Assembly (NCBI RefSeq): GCF_012927305.1
Contig: NZ_JABBGH010000003.1
Coordinates: 496,001 to 560,000, forward strand
Source of the DNA: Hymenobacter polaris
Lineage (GTDB): Bacteria; Bacteroidota; Bacteroidia; Cytophagales; Hymenobacteraceae
Direction of reading: 5' to 3'
DNA length: 64,000 nt
Part shown: positions 16,898 to 25,529 of the stretch, one piece after another
Layout of the letters: the number at the start of each line of letters is the position of its first letter
Position numbering within the stretch: the stretch's first letter is position 1
Position numbers and translations under genes: made by a program
The notes under the pieces: generated by a model
Database searches by the model: none
Seen by the model: the letters and a program-made list of their open reading frames with translations, nothing else
Told to the model about the DNA's origin: nothing

Positions 16898-19582
16898 ATG
16901 AAGCTCACCCGCCCGCTCCTTGCCCTGCTGCTGCTGGCTGCCACCAGCGCCCAGCGTCCGCCCGCCCGGCACCCCCGGCCCGCGCCGGCCCGCCCGGTAG
17001 CGGAGTATCCGTTTCAGAACCCCGACCTGCCCACCGACCAGCGGGTAGACGACCTGGTGGGCCGGCTGACGTTGCCCGAGAAGGTGTCGCAAATGCTGAA
17101 CGCCTCGCCGGCCATCGACCGGCTGGGCATTCCGGCCTATAACTGGTGGAACGAGGCGCTGCATGGCGTGGCCCGCACTAGCTTGAAAACCACCGTGTTT
17201 CCGCAGGCCATTGGCATGGCCGCCACCTTTGATGAGCCCGCCATGCTGCGCATGGCCACCATCACCTCCGACGAGGCTAGGGCTGTGCACCAGGAGTTCG
17301 TGCGGCGCGGCGAGCGCGGTATTTACCAGGGCCTTACGTTCTGGACGCCCAACATCAACATCTTCCGCGACCCTCGGTGGGGGCGGGGCCAGGAAACCTA
17401 CGGCGAAGACCCCTACCTGACCGGGCGGCTAGGCTCGGCGCTGGTGCACGGCTTCCAGGGCGACGACCCCAAGTACTTGAAAGTTACGGCCTGCGCCAAG
17501 CACTTTGCCGTGCACAGCGGGCCCGAGTCGTCGCGCCACGAATTCAACGCCCAAATCAGCGATTACGACCTGTGGGACACCTACCTGCCGGCCTTCCGCG
17601 ACCTCATCGTGGATGCCAAGGTGGCCGGCGTGATGTGCGCCTATAACGCCTACGCCGGCCAGCCCTGCTGCGGCTCCGACATCCTGATGACCAACATCTT
17701 GTATAAGAAGTGGAACTTCAAGGGCTACGTCACCTCCGACTGCGACGGGCTCAACGACTTCTGGCAGCACCACAAAACCGACCCCGACGCCGCCACCGCC
17801 GCCGCCGATGCCGTGCTGCACGGCACCGATATTGAGTGCGCTACCGGCAAGCTGTTCACCTACAACTCCTTGCTGGACGCGGTGCAGAAAAAGCTCATCA
17901 GCGAGCAGCAGCTCAACACGTCGGTGAAGCGGCTCTACAAAATTCGCTTCCAGCTGGGCATGTTCGACCCGGTGGAGCGCGTGAAGTACGCCCAAATTCC
18001 GCTGAGCGTGGTGGAAAGCGCGCCGCATCAGGCCCACGCCCTGAAGATGGCCCGCGAATCCATCGTGCTGCTGAAAAACGAGCGCAACACGCTGCCGCTG
18101 CGCAAAGACCTGAAAAAGATTGTGGTGCTTGGCCCCAACGCCAACAACGAGAGCGTGCAGCTCGGCAACTACAACGGCTTCCCGACCACGCTGGTGACGC
18201 CGCTGGCCGGCATCCGGGCCAAGGCGGGGCCGGGCACGGAAGTAGCCTACATCCAGGGGGTTGACTACGCCAGCAACACCGTGTACGAGCCGCTGGACAT
18301 CAACCCGCGCCTGGCCTGGCAGGGCCAGCCAGGCTGGCACGCCGAATACTTTCGGGGCACTTCCCTGGCGGGCGCGCCCGTGGCCACCCGCCAGGAAGCC
18401 GGCCTGGACCGCTACCTGGCCAACGTGAAAATAGAAGTGGTGCCCGGCCTGCTAGCCGAAAACTTCTCGGCCCGCTACCGCGCCACCTTCACGCCCGCCA
18501 CCACCGAGGAGCTGGCTCTGCAAATCACCGGCGACGATGGCTACCGCCTGTTCGTGAACGACAAGCCGGTGCTCGACCACTGGACCGGCCGGGGCGTCTC
18601 GACCGACCAGGCGGTGCTACCCGTGACGGCCGGCCAGCCGCTCGACCTGCGTCTGGAGTACCTGCAAAACGACCGGCGCACCATCCTCAAATTCACGGGT
18701 GCCAAGGTGGTACCCATGAACGCGGCCAACATCCTGGCCCAGGTGAAGGACGCTGACGCCCTGGTGTTTGTAGGCGGCATCTCGCCCCGGCTCGAAGGCG
18801 AGGAAATGAAGGTGGACGTGCCCGGCTTCAGCGGTGGCGACCGCACCAGCATCGCGCTGCCCGCCGTGCAAACCGAGCTGCTGAAGGTGCTGCACGGTAC
18901 CGGCAAGCCCGTAGTGCTGGCCTTGATGACGGGCAGCGCCCTAGGCATCCCCTGGGAGGCCGAGCACCTGCCAGCCATCGTCAACGCCTGGTATGGCGGG
19001 CAGGCGGCCGGCACCGCCCTAGCCGACGTGCTCTTTGGCGACTACAACCCCGCCGGCCGCCTGCCGGTCACGTTCTACAAGTCGGAAACCCAGCTGCCGG
19101 CCTTCGACAACTACAGCATGGCCGGCCGCACCTACCGCTACTTCACCGGCGAGCCGCTATTCCCCTTCGGCCACGGCCTGAGCTATACTACGTTCAAGTA
19201 CAGCGACTTGCGAGTGCTATCGAAGGCGGCGACCGGCCAGCCCGTTCGGGTGAGCGTGCAGGTGCAGAACACCGGCAACCGGGCTGGCGATGAAGTGGTG
19301 CAGCTTTACGTACGCCACCCCGGCGCCCTGGGCCGCGCCCCCCGGCACGCGCTCGAAGGCTTCCGCCGCATCAGCCTGGCGCCGGGCGCCCGGCAAACGG
19401 TGTCGTTCACGCTCTCGCCACGCCAGCTCTCGCGCCTCGATGCCCAGGCCCGGCGCGTGGAGGCGGCCGGCCGGGTGCAGGTGTTTGCGGGCGGCGGGCA
19501 GCCGCTGGCGGCGGCCGTGGCGGCGGGCCGGGTGCTGAAGGCCGACCTGACTCTTACTGGCGCGCTGGTAGCGCTGCCGTGA
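16898..19582 (+). CDS. GH3 beta-xylosidase-type enzyme with PA14 insertion
   Basis: This 894-residue secreted GH3 enzyme is the second one in the locus. ATG 16898 gives MKLTRPLLALLLLAATSAQ; the frame is open further upstream into the CE15 gene but with no suitable signal. The N-terminal barrel begins at DDLVGRLTLPEKVSQML. The motifs YNWWNEALHGVART and CAKHFAVHSGPE and the nucleophile Asp281 in VTSDCDGL are intact. A PA14-like domain (about residues 477-605, from GWHAEYFRG through DDGYRLFVNDKPVLDHW) is inserted in the C-terminal GH3 domain, and an Fn3-like domain ends the chain. PA14 insertions shape the active site and favour short aryl- or oligo-glycosides. It is probably a beta-xylosidase or beta-glucosidase acting after GH10. 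Confidence 0.93.
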   Translation: MKLTRPLLALLLLAATSAQRPPARHPRPAPARPVAEYPFQNPDLPTDQRVDDLVGRLTLPEKVSQMLNASPAIDRLGIPAYNWWNEALHGVARTSLKTTVFPQAIGMAATFDEPAMLRMATITSDEARAVHQEFVRRGERGIYQGLTFWTPNINIFRDPRWGRGQETYGEDPYLTGRLGSALVHGFQGDDPKYLKVTACAKHFAVHSGPESSRHEFNAQISDYDLWDTYLPAFRDLIVDAKVAGVMCAYNAYAGQPCCGSDILMTNILYKKWNFKGYVTSDCDGLNDFWQHHKTDPDAATAAADAVLHGTDIECATGKLFTYNSLLDAVQKKLISEQQLNTSVKRLYKIRFQLGMFDPVERVKYAQIPLSVVESAPHQAHALKMARESIVLLKNERNTLPLRKDLKKIVVLGPNANNESVQLGNYNGFPTTLVTPLAGIRAKAGPGTEVAYIQGVDYASNTVYEPLDINPRLAWQGQPGWHAEYFRGTSLAGAPVATRQEAGLDRYLANVKIEVVPGLLAENFSARYRATFTPATTEELALQITGDDGYRLFVNDKPVLDHWTGRGVSTDQAVLPVTAGQPLDLRLEYLQNDRRTILKFTGAKVVPMNAANILAQVKDADALVFVGGISPRLEGEEMKVDVPGFSGGDRTSIALPAVQTELLKVLHGTGKPVVLALMTGSALGIPWEAEHLPAIVNAWYGGQAAGTALADVLFGDYNPAGRLPVTFYKSETQLPAFDNYSMAGRTYRYFTGEPLFPFGHGLSYTTFKYSDLRVLSKAATGQPVRVSVQVQNTGNRAGDEVVQLYVRHPGALGRAPRHALEGFRRISLAPGARQTVSFTLSPRQLSRLDAQARRVEAAGRVQVFAGGGQPLAAAVAAGRVLKADLTLTGALVALP

Positions 19583-19635
19583 GGTCGTCACAAGCTCAGC
19601 TTCTTTCCCTTACCCGCTAGCCCTAGCCCCCGCAG

Positions 19636-21321
19636 ATGCGACTACTGCGCAACCGAATACTTATCAGCCTGCTAGCTGCCCTGGCGCTTTGCCGCTTGGC
19701 GGCTTCTGCACAAACGCTGGAGCTGGTTAACCCCATCCTCACCGGCTTTTACCCCGACCCGAGCATTGTGAAAGTGGGGCCCGATTACTACCTGGTCAAC
19801 TCCACGTTTGCCTATTTTCCGGGCATTCCGGTAATGCACAGCCGCGACCTCAAGAACTGGCGGCAGGTGGGCAGCGTCATCAGCCGACCGGCGCAGCTGA
19901 ACTTCCTGGGCGACCGCATGACGCGAGGCTTGTTTGCGCCCGCTATTGCCTACCACAACGGCACGTACTACGTCACCTGCACGCTGATTGACCGTAAGGG
20001 TAACTTCGTGGTGACGGCTAAAAACCCCACCGGGCCCTGGAGCGACCCCGTGTTTCTGCCCGAAGTGCGCGGCATCGACCCCTCGCTGTTTTTTGAGGGC
20101 GCCAAGGCCTACGTTATCTACAACAGCGACCCGCCCGACAACAAGCCGCTATACTCGGGCCACCGCTCCATCAAGATGATGGAGCTGAACCCGCAGACGT
20201 TGCAAACCGTGGGCGAGGCCAAAATGGTGGTGAATGGGGGCGTGGACCTAAGCAAAAAGCCGGTCTGGATTGAAGGGCCGCACCTGCTAAAGCGCAATGG
20301 CTGGTACTACCTCTACGCGGCCGAAGGGGGCACATCGGTCAACCACACGGAGGTAATATTTCGCAGCCGGGAAGCCCTAGGGCCATTTGTGCCCTACGAG
20401 CACAACCCCATTCTCTCGCAGCGCGAGCTGCCCCCGGGCCGCCAGCACCCCATCACCTCGGCCGGGCACGCGCAGTTTGTGGAAGGACCCGACGGCAAGA
20501 CCTACGCCCTGTTTCTGGCCGTGCGGCCGTATGAGGATAACTACTATAATACTGGCCGCGAGACGTTTATCGTGCCCGTGGAGTGGAAAGACGAGTGGCC
20601 TGTGATGAACCCCGGCCCCCAGGGCGTGCAGTATTCTTACCAGGCTAGCTACGCGGAAGTAAAGCAGTCCGGCGCCCGGCCCCAAAGCGGCAATTTCGCC
20701 TACACCATCACCTTTGATAAGCAACTCGACCCGGCGCTGTTGTTTCTGCGCACGGTGGATAGCAGCAGCTTCTCCTTGAGCAAGGCCAAGGGGCTCGTGC
20801 TCAGGCTAAAGCCCCAAACCTGCGCCGAAACCGGCAACCCGGCGTTCATTGGCAAGCGCCAGCAGCATATGCATTGCAGCGCCGAAACCGAGCTGACCTT
20901 TGCCGCCAAGGGCGCCACTGAATCGGCCGGCCTGGTGGCTTTTCAGGACGAAAAGCACTTCTACTACCTCTGCCAAACGGTGGCGGGCGGCCAGCCGGTG
21001 GTGCAGCTGCTCAAGAGCACCGACGACCCCAAACAGCTAGAACCGCTGGCCCAGGCGCCGCTGAAAGCGGCCGGCCCCCTGCGGCTGCGCGTGAACGCGG
21101 AGGGTGCCGCTTACCGCTTCAGCTTTTCGGAAAACGGCAAGGCCTGGACGACACTCAGGGATGGGGTGGACGGCAAATTCCTGAGTACGCAGGTGGCCGG
21201 CGGCTTTATCGGCTGCCTGTTTGGCCTCTACGGCACCTCGGCGGGCCAGCCCACCACCAATACGGCCGCCTTCAAGTGGCTGAAGTATGAGGGCCACGAC
21301 CCCATGTACAAGCGACCCTAG
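19636..21321 (+). CDS. GH43 beta-xylosidase/alpha-L-arabinofuranosidase with C-terminal beta-sandwich
   Basis: This 561-residue protein has a signal peptide (MRLLRNRILISLLAALALCRLAASAQ), a five-bladed GH43 propeller and a C-terminal concanavalin-like domain (about 370-560) as in XynB-type enzymes. The three GH43 acids are visible: Asp41 in FYPDPSI, Asp148 in RGIDPSLFF and Glu213 in PVWIEGPHL. AEGGTSVNHTEVIFRS and PITSAGHAQFVEGPDG also match the beta-xylosidase subgroup. It would clip xylose from the non-reducing end of xylo-oligosaccharides or remove arabinofuranose. The TAG stop lies inside CCCTAGGG, directly before a long perfect hairpin. A broken GH43 remnant of another subtype lies 2.6 kb downstream. 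Confidence 0.93.
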   Translation: MRLLRNRILISLLAALALCRLAASAQTLELVNPILTGFYPDPSIVKVGPDYYLVNSTFAYFPGIPVMHSRDLKNWRQVGSVISRPAQLNFLGDRMTRGLFAPAIAYHNGTYYVTCTLIDRKGNFVVTAKNPTGPWSDPVFLPEVRGIDPSLFFEGAKAYVIYNSDPPDNKPLYSGHRSIKMMELNPQTLQTVGEAKMVVNGGVDLSKKPVWIEGPHLLKRNGWYYLYAAEGGTSVNHTEVIFRSREALGPFVPYEHNPILSQRELPPGRQHPITSAGHAQFVEGPDGKTYALFLAVRPYEDNYYNTGRETFIVPVEWKDEWPVMNPGPQGVQYSYQASYAEVKQSGARPQSGNFAYTITFDKQLDPALLFLRTVDSSSFSLSKAKGLVLRLKPQTCAETGNPAFIGKRQQHMHCSAETELTFAAKGATESAGLVAFQDEKHFYYLCQTVAGGQPVVQLLKSTDDPKQLEPLAQAPLKAAGPLRLRVNAEGAAYRFSFSENGKAWTTLRDGVDGKFLSTQVAGGFIGCLFGLYGTSAGQPTTNTAAFKWLKYEGHDPMYKRP

Positions 21322-21372
21322 GGCGCCCGCGGCGCGGGCCTGCGCAGGGGCCAGGCCCGCGCCGCGGGCGCC
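21322..21372. terminator. Strong GC hairpin after GH43
   Basis: There are 21-bp perfect arms (21322-21342 and 21352-21372) made of GGCGCCCGCGGCGCGGGCCT and its complement with a 9-base loop. There is no long T-run. It lies directly after the GH43 stop and 124 bp before the GH67 ATG, so it could attenuate transcription of GH67 or mark an mRNA end. Confidence 0.6.
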
Positions 21373-21495
21373 TTGGTCTGCAAAAAGCCTTGCTGCCGGC
21401 CCTAGGGTCCTGCCTATCCTTATGCCCCAGACAGCATCCAGTCAATCAGGCAGCCCTGGCGGCCCACCCAAAAGCTACCCTCAGCATCCTACCTC

Positions 21496-23574
21496 ATGAA
21501 AAAACTCCTTTTTAGCTTTTGCCTGCTCGGTGCCTCCCTAGGGCTCCGCGCCGAAGATGGCCACCAGCTGTGGCTGCGCCCGCACCCGGCCGCGCCAGTC
21601 AAGGTGGTGGCTACGGCCAAAAACTCGGCGCTGCTCGCTACGGCCCGGCAAGAACTGGCGCGTGGCTGGCAGGGCCCGGCCGGGGCCACCGTCACGCTGA
21701 CGCTGCGCCCGGACAAGGCCCTTAAGCCCGACGGGTTTCGCCTGGGCCCGACCAGCGTGCAGGCCGCCACCGCGGCGGGCCTGCTCTACGGCGCGTTTGA
21801 GCTGCTACGCCGCCAGCAAACCGGCCAGCCGGTTACCACTGAAGTCGTTAATCCTTCGTATGAGCGCCGGCTGCTCAACCACTGGGACAACCCCGACGGC
21901 TCGGTGGAGCGCGGCTACGCGGGGCACTCCATTTTTTGGCGCAAGGACAGTTCGTTCGTGGTGACCCCTAGGGACAAAGCCTTGTGGCAAGCGTATGCCC
22001 GCGCCAACGCCTCGGTGGGCCTCAACGGCAGCGTACTCAACAACGTGAATGCCTCGCCGCTGATACTCTCGGCTGAGTACCTGGGCCGGGCCCGGGCCAT
22101 TGCCGACGTGCTGCGGCCCTACGGCGTGCGGGTGTATCTGGCGGTAAAGTTTTCGTCGCCGGTGCTGCTGGGCGGCCTCAAAACCGCCGACCCGCTCGAC
22201 CCGGCCGTGATAAAGTGGTGGCGCGGCAAGGTGCAGGAAGTGTACCGGCAGATTCCGGACTTTGGCGGCTTGCTGGTGAAGGCCAGCAGCGAGGGCCAGC
22301 CCGGCCCGCAGGACTACGGCCGCACCCACGCCGACGGCGCCAATATGCTGGCCGACGCCCTGCGGCCCTACGGCGGCCTGGTGATGTGGCGGGCTTTCGT
22401 GTACAGCCCCAGCGACAAGGACCGCGCCAAGCAGGCCTACAACGAGTTCAAGCCGCTGGACGGTAAATTCCGCGACAACGTCATCGTGCAGGTAAAGAAC
22501 GGGCCGATTGACTTTCAGCCCCGCGAGCCGTTCAGCCCGCTCTTCGGGGCGCTGAAAAAGACGTCCGTCATGCCCGAGTTTCAGATTACCCAGGAGTACC
22601 TAGGGCAAGCCATCGACCTGGTGTTTCTCTCGACCATGTGGGAAGAGTGCCTGCGCAGCGACACCTACCAGGCCGGCCCCGGCAGCACGGTGGCCCGCTG
22701 CACCGACGGCAGCGTGTACCCGCAAAAGCACACGGCCATGGCCGGCGTTTCCAACGTGGGCCTCGACCCCAACTGGACCGGCCAGGACTTTGCCCAGGCC
22801 AACTGGTACGCCTTCGGCCGCCTGGCCTGGAACAACCAACTGCCCAGCGCCCAAATTGCCGACGAGTGGCTAAAGCAAACCTTCGCCAACTCGGCGGCCG
22901 GCCCGCGCCCGGCCACCGCCGCCGACTGGAACACCAACTTTCTGGCCCCCGTGACGCAGCTGCTGCTGACCAGCCGCGAGGCTGCCGTGAACTACTCCAT
23001 GCCCCTAGGGCTGCACCACATCATGTCGGCCACGCACGCGCACTACGGCCCCGGCCCCTGGTGGGCGCCGCCCGGTATGCGCCCCGACTGGACGCCGCCC
23101 TACTACCACCAGGCCGATGCTAGCGGCGTGGGCTTCGACCGCACCACCACCGGCAGCAACGCCGTGAGCCAGTACCACGAGCCGCTGGCCGCGCAGTTCA
23201 ACAACCCCGCCACCTGCCCCGACGAGTATCTGCTCTGGTTCCACCACCTGCCTTGGGATTTTAAGATGAAAAGCGGCCGCTCGCTCTGGGACGAGCTGTG
23301 CGCCCACTACGACCTGGGCGTACACCAGGTGCGGCAGTTTCAGCAGGTATGGGACCAAGCCCAGCCTTACGTGGATGCCGAGCGATTTGCGGCGGTGCAA
23401 GACAAGCTGCGTACCCAAAGCGGCAACGCCGTGGTTTGGAAAGACGCCTGCCTGCTGTACTTCCAGCAGTTCAGCCACCGGCCCATTCCGGCCACCGTCG
23501 AGCCGCCCATGCACACGCTTGAAGCGCTCATCACCAATGACGTGCAGCACAAGGATGCTGGCCCGGCCAACTAG
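21496..23574 (+). CDS. GH67 alpha-glucuronidase
   Basis: This 692-residue secreted enzyme belongs to GH67, which removes (methyl)glucuronic acid from the non-reducing end xylose of aldouronic acids. The signal peptide is MKKLLFSFCLLGASLGLRAE. The N-terminal domain carries GLLYGAFELLRR. The barrel begins at RRLLNHWDNPDGSVERGYAG, an almost invariant GH67 stretch. The general acid is probably Glu266 in KASSEGQPGPQDYGRTH. The carboxylate pair matches Asp339 in PIDFQPREP and Glu367 in QITQEY, with the 28-residue spacing known in the family. LGLHHIMSATHAHYGPGPWW is the usual substrate-site block. The helical C-terminus follows. The stop codon and the four preceding bases of coding sequence lie within the 55-bp arm of the large palindrome downstream. 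Confidence 0.97.
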   Translation: MKKLLFSFCLLGASLGLRAEDGHQLWLRPHPAAPVKVVATAKNSALLATARQELARGWQGPAGATVTLTLRPDKALKPDGFRLGPTSVQAATAAGLLYGAFELLRRQQTGQPVTTEVVNPSYERRLLNHWDNPDGSVERGYAGHSIFWRKDSSFVVTPRDKALWQAYARANASVGLNGSVLNNVNASPLILSAEYLGRARAIADVLRPYGVRVYLAVKFSSPVLLGGLKTADPLDPAVIKWWRGKVQEVYRQIPDFGGLLVKASSEGQPGPQDYGRTHADGANMLADALRPYGGLVMWRAFVYSPSDKDRAKQAYNEFKPLDGKFRDNVIVQVKNGPIDFQPREPFSPLFGALKKTSVMPEFQITQEYLGQAIDLVFLSTMWEECLRSDTYQAGPGSTVARCTDGSVYPQKHTAMAGVSNVGLDPNWTGQDFAQANWYAFGRLAWNNQLPSAQIADEWLKQTFANSAAGPRPATAADWNTNFLAPVTQLLLTSREAAVNYSMPLGLHHIMSATHAHYGPGPWWAPPGMRPDWTPPYYHQADASGVGFDRTTTGSNAVSQYHEPLAAQFNNPATCPDEYLLWFHHLPWDFKMKSGRSLWDELCAHYDLGVHQVRQFQQVWDQAQPYVDAERFAAVQDKLRTQSGNAVVWKDACLLYFQQFSHRPIPATVEPPMHTLEALITNDVQHKDAGPAN

Positions 23575-23806
23575 CAAACCCAAGTTGCGAAGTATAGTTA
23601 GGTCGTCAACTCCCCTCCTTGGCCAAGGAGGGGATGCTTTGGCGAAGCCGAAGCGGGGGTGGTTACGGGCGTTGAACGACCCGCCTGCCAACTCGTTCAA
23701 CGCCCGCAACCACCCCCGTTGGCGCTTTGCGCCAACATCCCCTCCTTAACTAAGGAGGGGAGTTGACGACCTAACTATACTTCGCAACTTGGGTTTGCTA
23801 GTTGGC
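23566..23806. repeat. Large palindrome with perfect 55-bp arms after GH67
   Basis: The outer arms 23566-23620 and 23752-23806 are exact reverse complements over 55 bp. Inside, the arms continue imperfectly (GGGGGTGGTTACGGGCGTTG against CAACGCCCGCAACCACCCCC), with inner hairpins such as CCCCTCCTTGGCCAAGGAGGGG. The outer left arm starts within the last codons of the GH67 gene and includes its TAG stop, so the right arm holds an inverted copy of that gene end. The internal G/C words resemble family B. It would form a very stable cruciform or RNA hairpin. Confidence 0.85.
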
Positions 23807-23909
23807 GCCAGCGCCCCAGGAGTAAGCGGCCGAATTTATAACCCTAAAGCGCCGAGCGCAGTCCTTGCCACGAAGGGAATTGCGTTGTTGCTGGCGGTGC
23901 TGAGCGGTG

Positions 23910-24180
23910 GCTTTAGAACCAACGACAAGTACTGCCGCTTCAACATTGCCTGGCCCTAGGGTGGCCGGCGCTCGGTCATCGTGCACCGGGCCGACCACCT
24001 CGCGGGCCCTTGCGAAGGCCGGGTGGCACGGCAAGACCTGGGCGTGGCTCAAGGCGGCCTCATCGACACGCCCGACGGGCGCTGCCTGCCTGTTCCGCGA
24101 CTACGGCGCGGTAGGCCGCATTCCGTACCTGGTGTCGGCGCAATGGGGGCGGGCGAGCCGGCCGGGTATTTTCCTGCTGC
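23910..24180 (+). pseudogene. Broken GH43 glycosidase remnant
   Basis: No intact gene fits here, but conceptual translation across two frames gives a clear GH43 fragment. In the frame of 23981 I read NDKYCRFNIAWP, a TAG stop (inside CCCTAGGG), then GGRRSVIVHRADHLAGP, EGRVARQDLGVAQGG and LIDTPDGR. After a frameshift near 24090 the other frame continues with LFRDYGAVGRIPYLVSAQW. These blocks match the 'HRADxLAGPxEGRV...IAQGGLIDTPDGRW..LFRDYGAVGRIPYLVPVxW' region of GH43 beta-xylosidases that lack the C-terminal domain of the intact GH43 upstream. The N-terminal propeller blades with the first Asp are missing. It lies at the end of the xylan locus, after the large palindrome, and is probably a decayed former member. 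Confidence 0.8.
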
Positions 24181-24413
24181 CTCAGGCCAAAGGCATTTCG
24201 TTTGCCTAGACAAGTTTTGGGTCGGGTAGGGCCGCCCCGCCGCCTAGGGTTATCACCAGCATAAAGCTGCGCCCGCCGCTGGGCGGCTGCCCACATCGGC
24301 GCCAAGAAATGCGCACGGCTAAAGTACGGCGTTTACCGTTAAAGCCACAGCTGCGGGAGCAGCGGCGGGGTGGCCGGGCCGCGCGGCAAGGTATTTACGA
24401 TAAAAACTAGTCT
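24181..24413. other. Gene-free leader of bestrophin-like gene
   Basis: About 230 bp without a convincing gene. It may include a few more bases of the decayed GH43 gene. CCTAGG occurs at 24243. I see no clear promoter or hairpin. Confidence 0.3.
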
Positions 24414-25376
24414 ATGCACATCGGGCGAAACCTACGGCCAGCTTTCATTTGGCAAAAATATGGGTGGCGGCCGCTGCTCATGTTTGCCGTTTACGACGCC
24501 CTGATTGGGTTCATGTACGGGCCGCTTAACATTCATTGGCTCGACATTCCGTGGCAGCCGGTGGCTACGCTGGGCACGGCCGTGGCCTTTTACATCGGCT
24601 TCAAAAGCAACGCCTCGTACTCGCGCTACTGGGAGGCCCGGCAGCTTTGGGGCGCGGTAGTGAATTCTTCGCGCACCTGGACCGGCCGCGTGCTTGACTT
24701 CGTGCGCACGCCCGACGACAACTACGGTTACGACAGCGCCGAAACCACCGCCCACCGCCGGCTGGTGTACCGCCACCTGGCCTGGGTGAATGCCCTGCGC
24801 CTGCACCTGCGCCGCCAAACGGCCGAGCTGTGGCAAACTGAGGTGGTGCCCTTTCTGCTCGACCCCGCCGACCACGCCCTGGGCCAGACTAATAACCCGC
24901 CCGCCCAGCTGGTGGTGCGCCAGGGCCACGACTTGCGCCAGCTTAGCTTCGACGGGATGCTGACGGAGTTTCGGGAGGTGTCGATGGCCGAAACGCTGCG
25001 CGACCTTAACAACCACCAGGGCGCCTGCGAGCGCATCAAGAACACGCCATTTCCGCGCCAATACGCGTTTTTCAGCTACGTCTTCGTCATGATTTTTGCC
25101 CTGCTGCTACCCTTGGGCCTCGTCGAGGAATTTGACCACCGGGTGGCCCTAGGGCCCTACCACGTCTGGCTGATGGTGCCCTTCGCCACGCTGGTAAGCT
25201 GGGTGTTTCACACCATTGAAAAGGTGGGCCACAACAGCGAAAATCCGTTTGAGAACCAGGAAAATGACGTGTCGATGACCGCCATTTGCCGCAGCATCGA
25301 GATTGACCTGCGCCAGATGCTGGGCGAAACCAAGCTGCCCAAGCCCGTGCCGCCCGTGGCGGACGTGCTGTATTAG
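24414..25376 (+). CDS. Bestrophin-like anion channel family protein (UPF0187)
   Basis: This 320-residue membrane protein resembles bacterial bestrophin homologues, which form pentameric ion channels in the cytoplasmic membrane. Evidence is the N-terminal WQKYGWRPLLMFAVYDALIGF, the conserved FKSNASYSRYWEARQLWGAVVNSSR block (Bestrophin signature around the second membrane segment), NALRLHLR and, later, PFPRQYAFFSYVFVMIFALLLPLGL and PFATLVSWVFHTIEKVGHNSENPFE. It has about four membrane segments, and the length is typical. It has no clear link to the neighbouring xylan genes. The MlaE-type gene starts about 150 bp downstream with its own candidate promoter, so it is probably monocistronic. Confidence 0.88.
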   Translation: MHIGRNLRPAFIWQKYGWRPLLMFAVYDALIGFMYGPLNIHWLDIPWQPVATLGTAVAFYIGFKSNASYSRYWEARQLWGAVVNSSRTWTGRVLDFVRTPDDNYGYDSAETTAHRRLVYRHLAWVNALRLHLRRQTAELWQTEVVPFLLDPADHALGQTNNPPAQLVVRQGHDLRQLSFDGMLTEFREVSMAETLRDLNNHQGACERIKNTPFPRQYAFFSYVFVMIFALLLPLGLVEEFDHRVALGPYHVWLMVPFATLVSWVFHTIEKVGHNSENPFENQENDVSMTAICRSIEIDLRQMLGETKLPKPVPPVADVLY

Positions 25377-25520
25377 GGGCCGCCGGCCTAGGCCCTGGGG
25401 TGCCAGGCAAAGGCAATTAAAGTAACCAGCTATCTCGTGCGTCTGCCACAAACCAAAGCGTGCGCTACGGCTTATAGACGATGCCCGATTTGTGCAACCA
25501 GTTGGCGGCACGGGGGCTCG

Positions 25521-25528
25521 TACCTTTG
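25521..25528 (+). promoter_or_regulatory. Candidate Bacteroidota promoter (TAnnTTTG) for the MlaE-type gene
   Basis: TACCTTTG lies 1 bp before ATG 25530 and 10 bp before ATG 25539. A TTG at 25502 could be the upstream element but is spaced slightly short. If it is used, the transcript would start about at the gene start and favour the second ATG on a nearly leaderless mRNA. Confidence 0.45.
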
Positions 25529-25529
25529 T

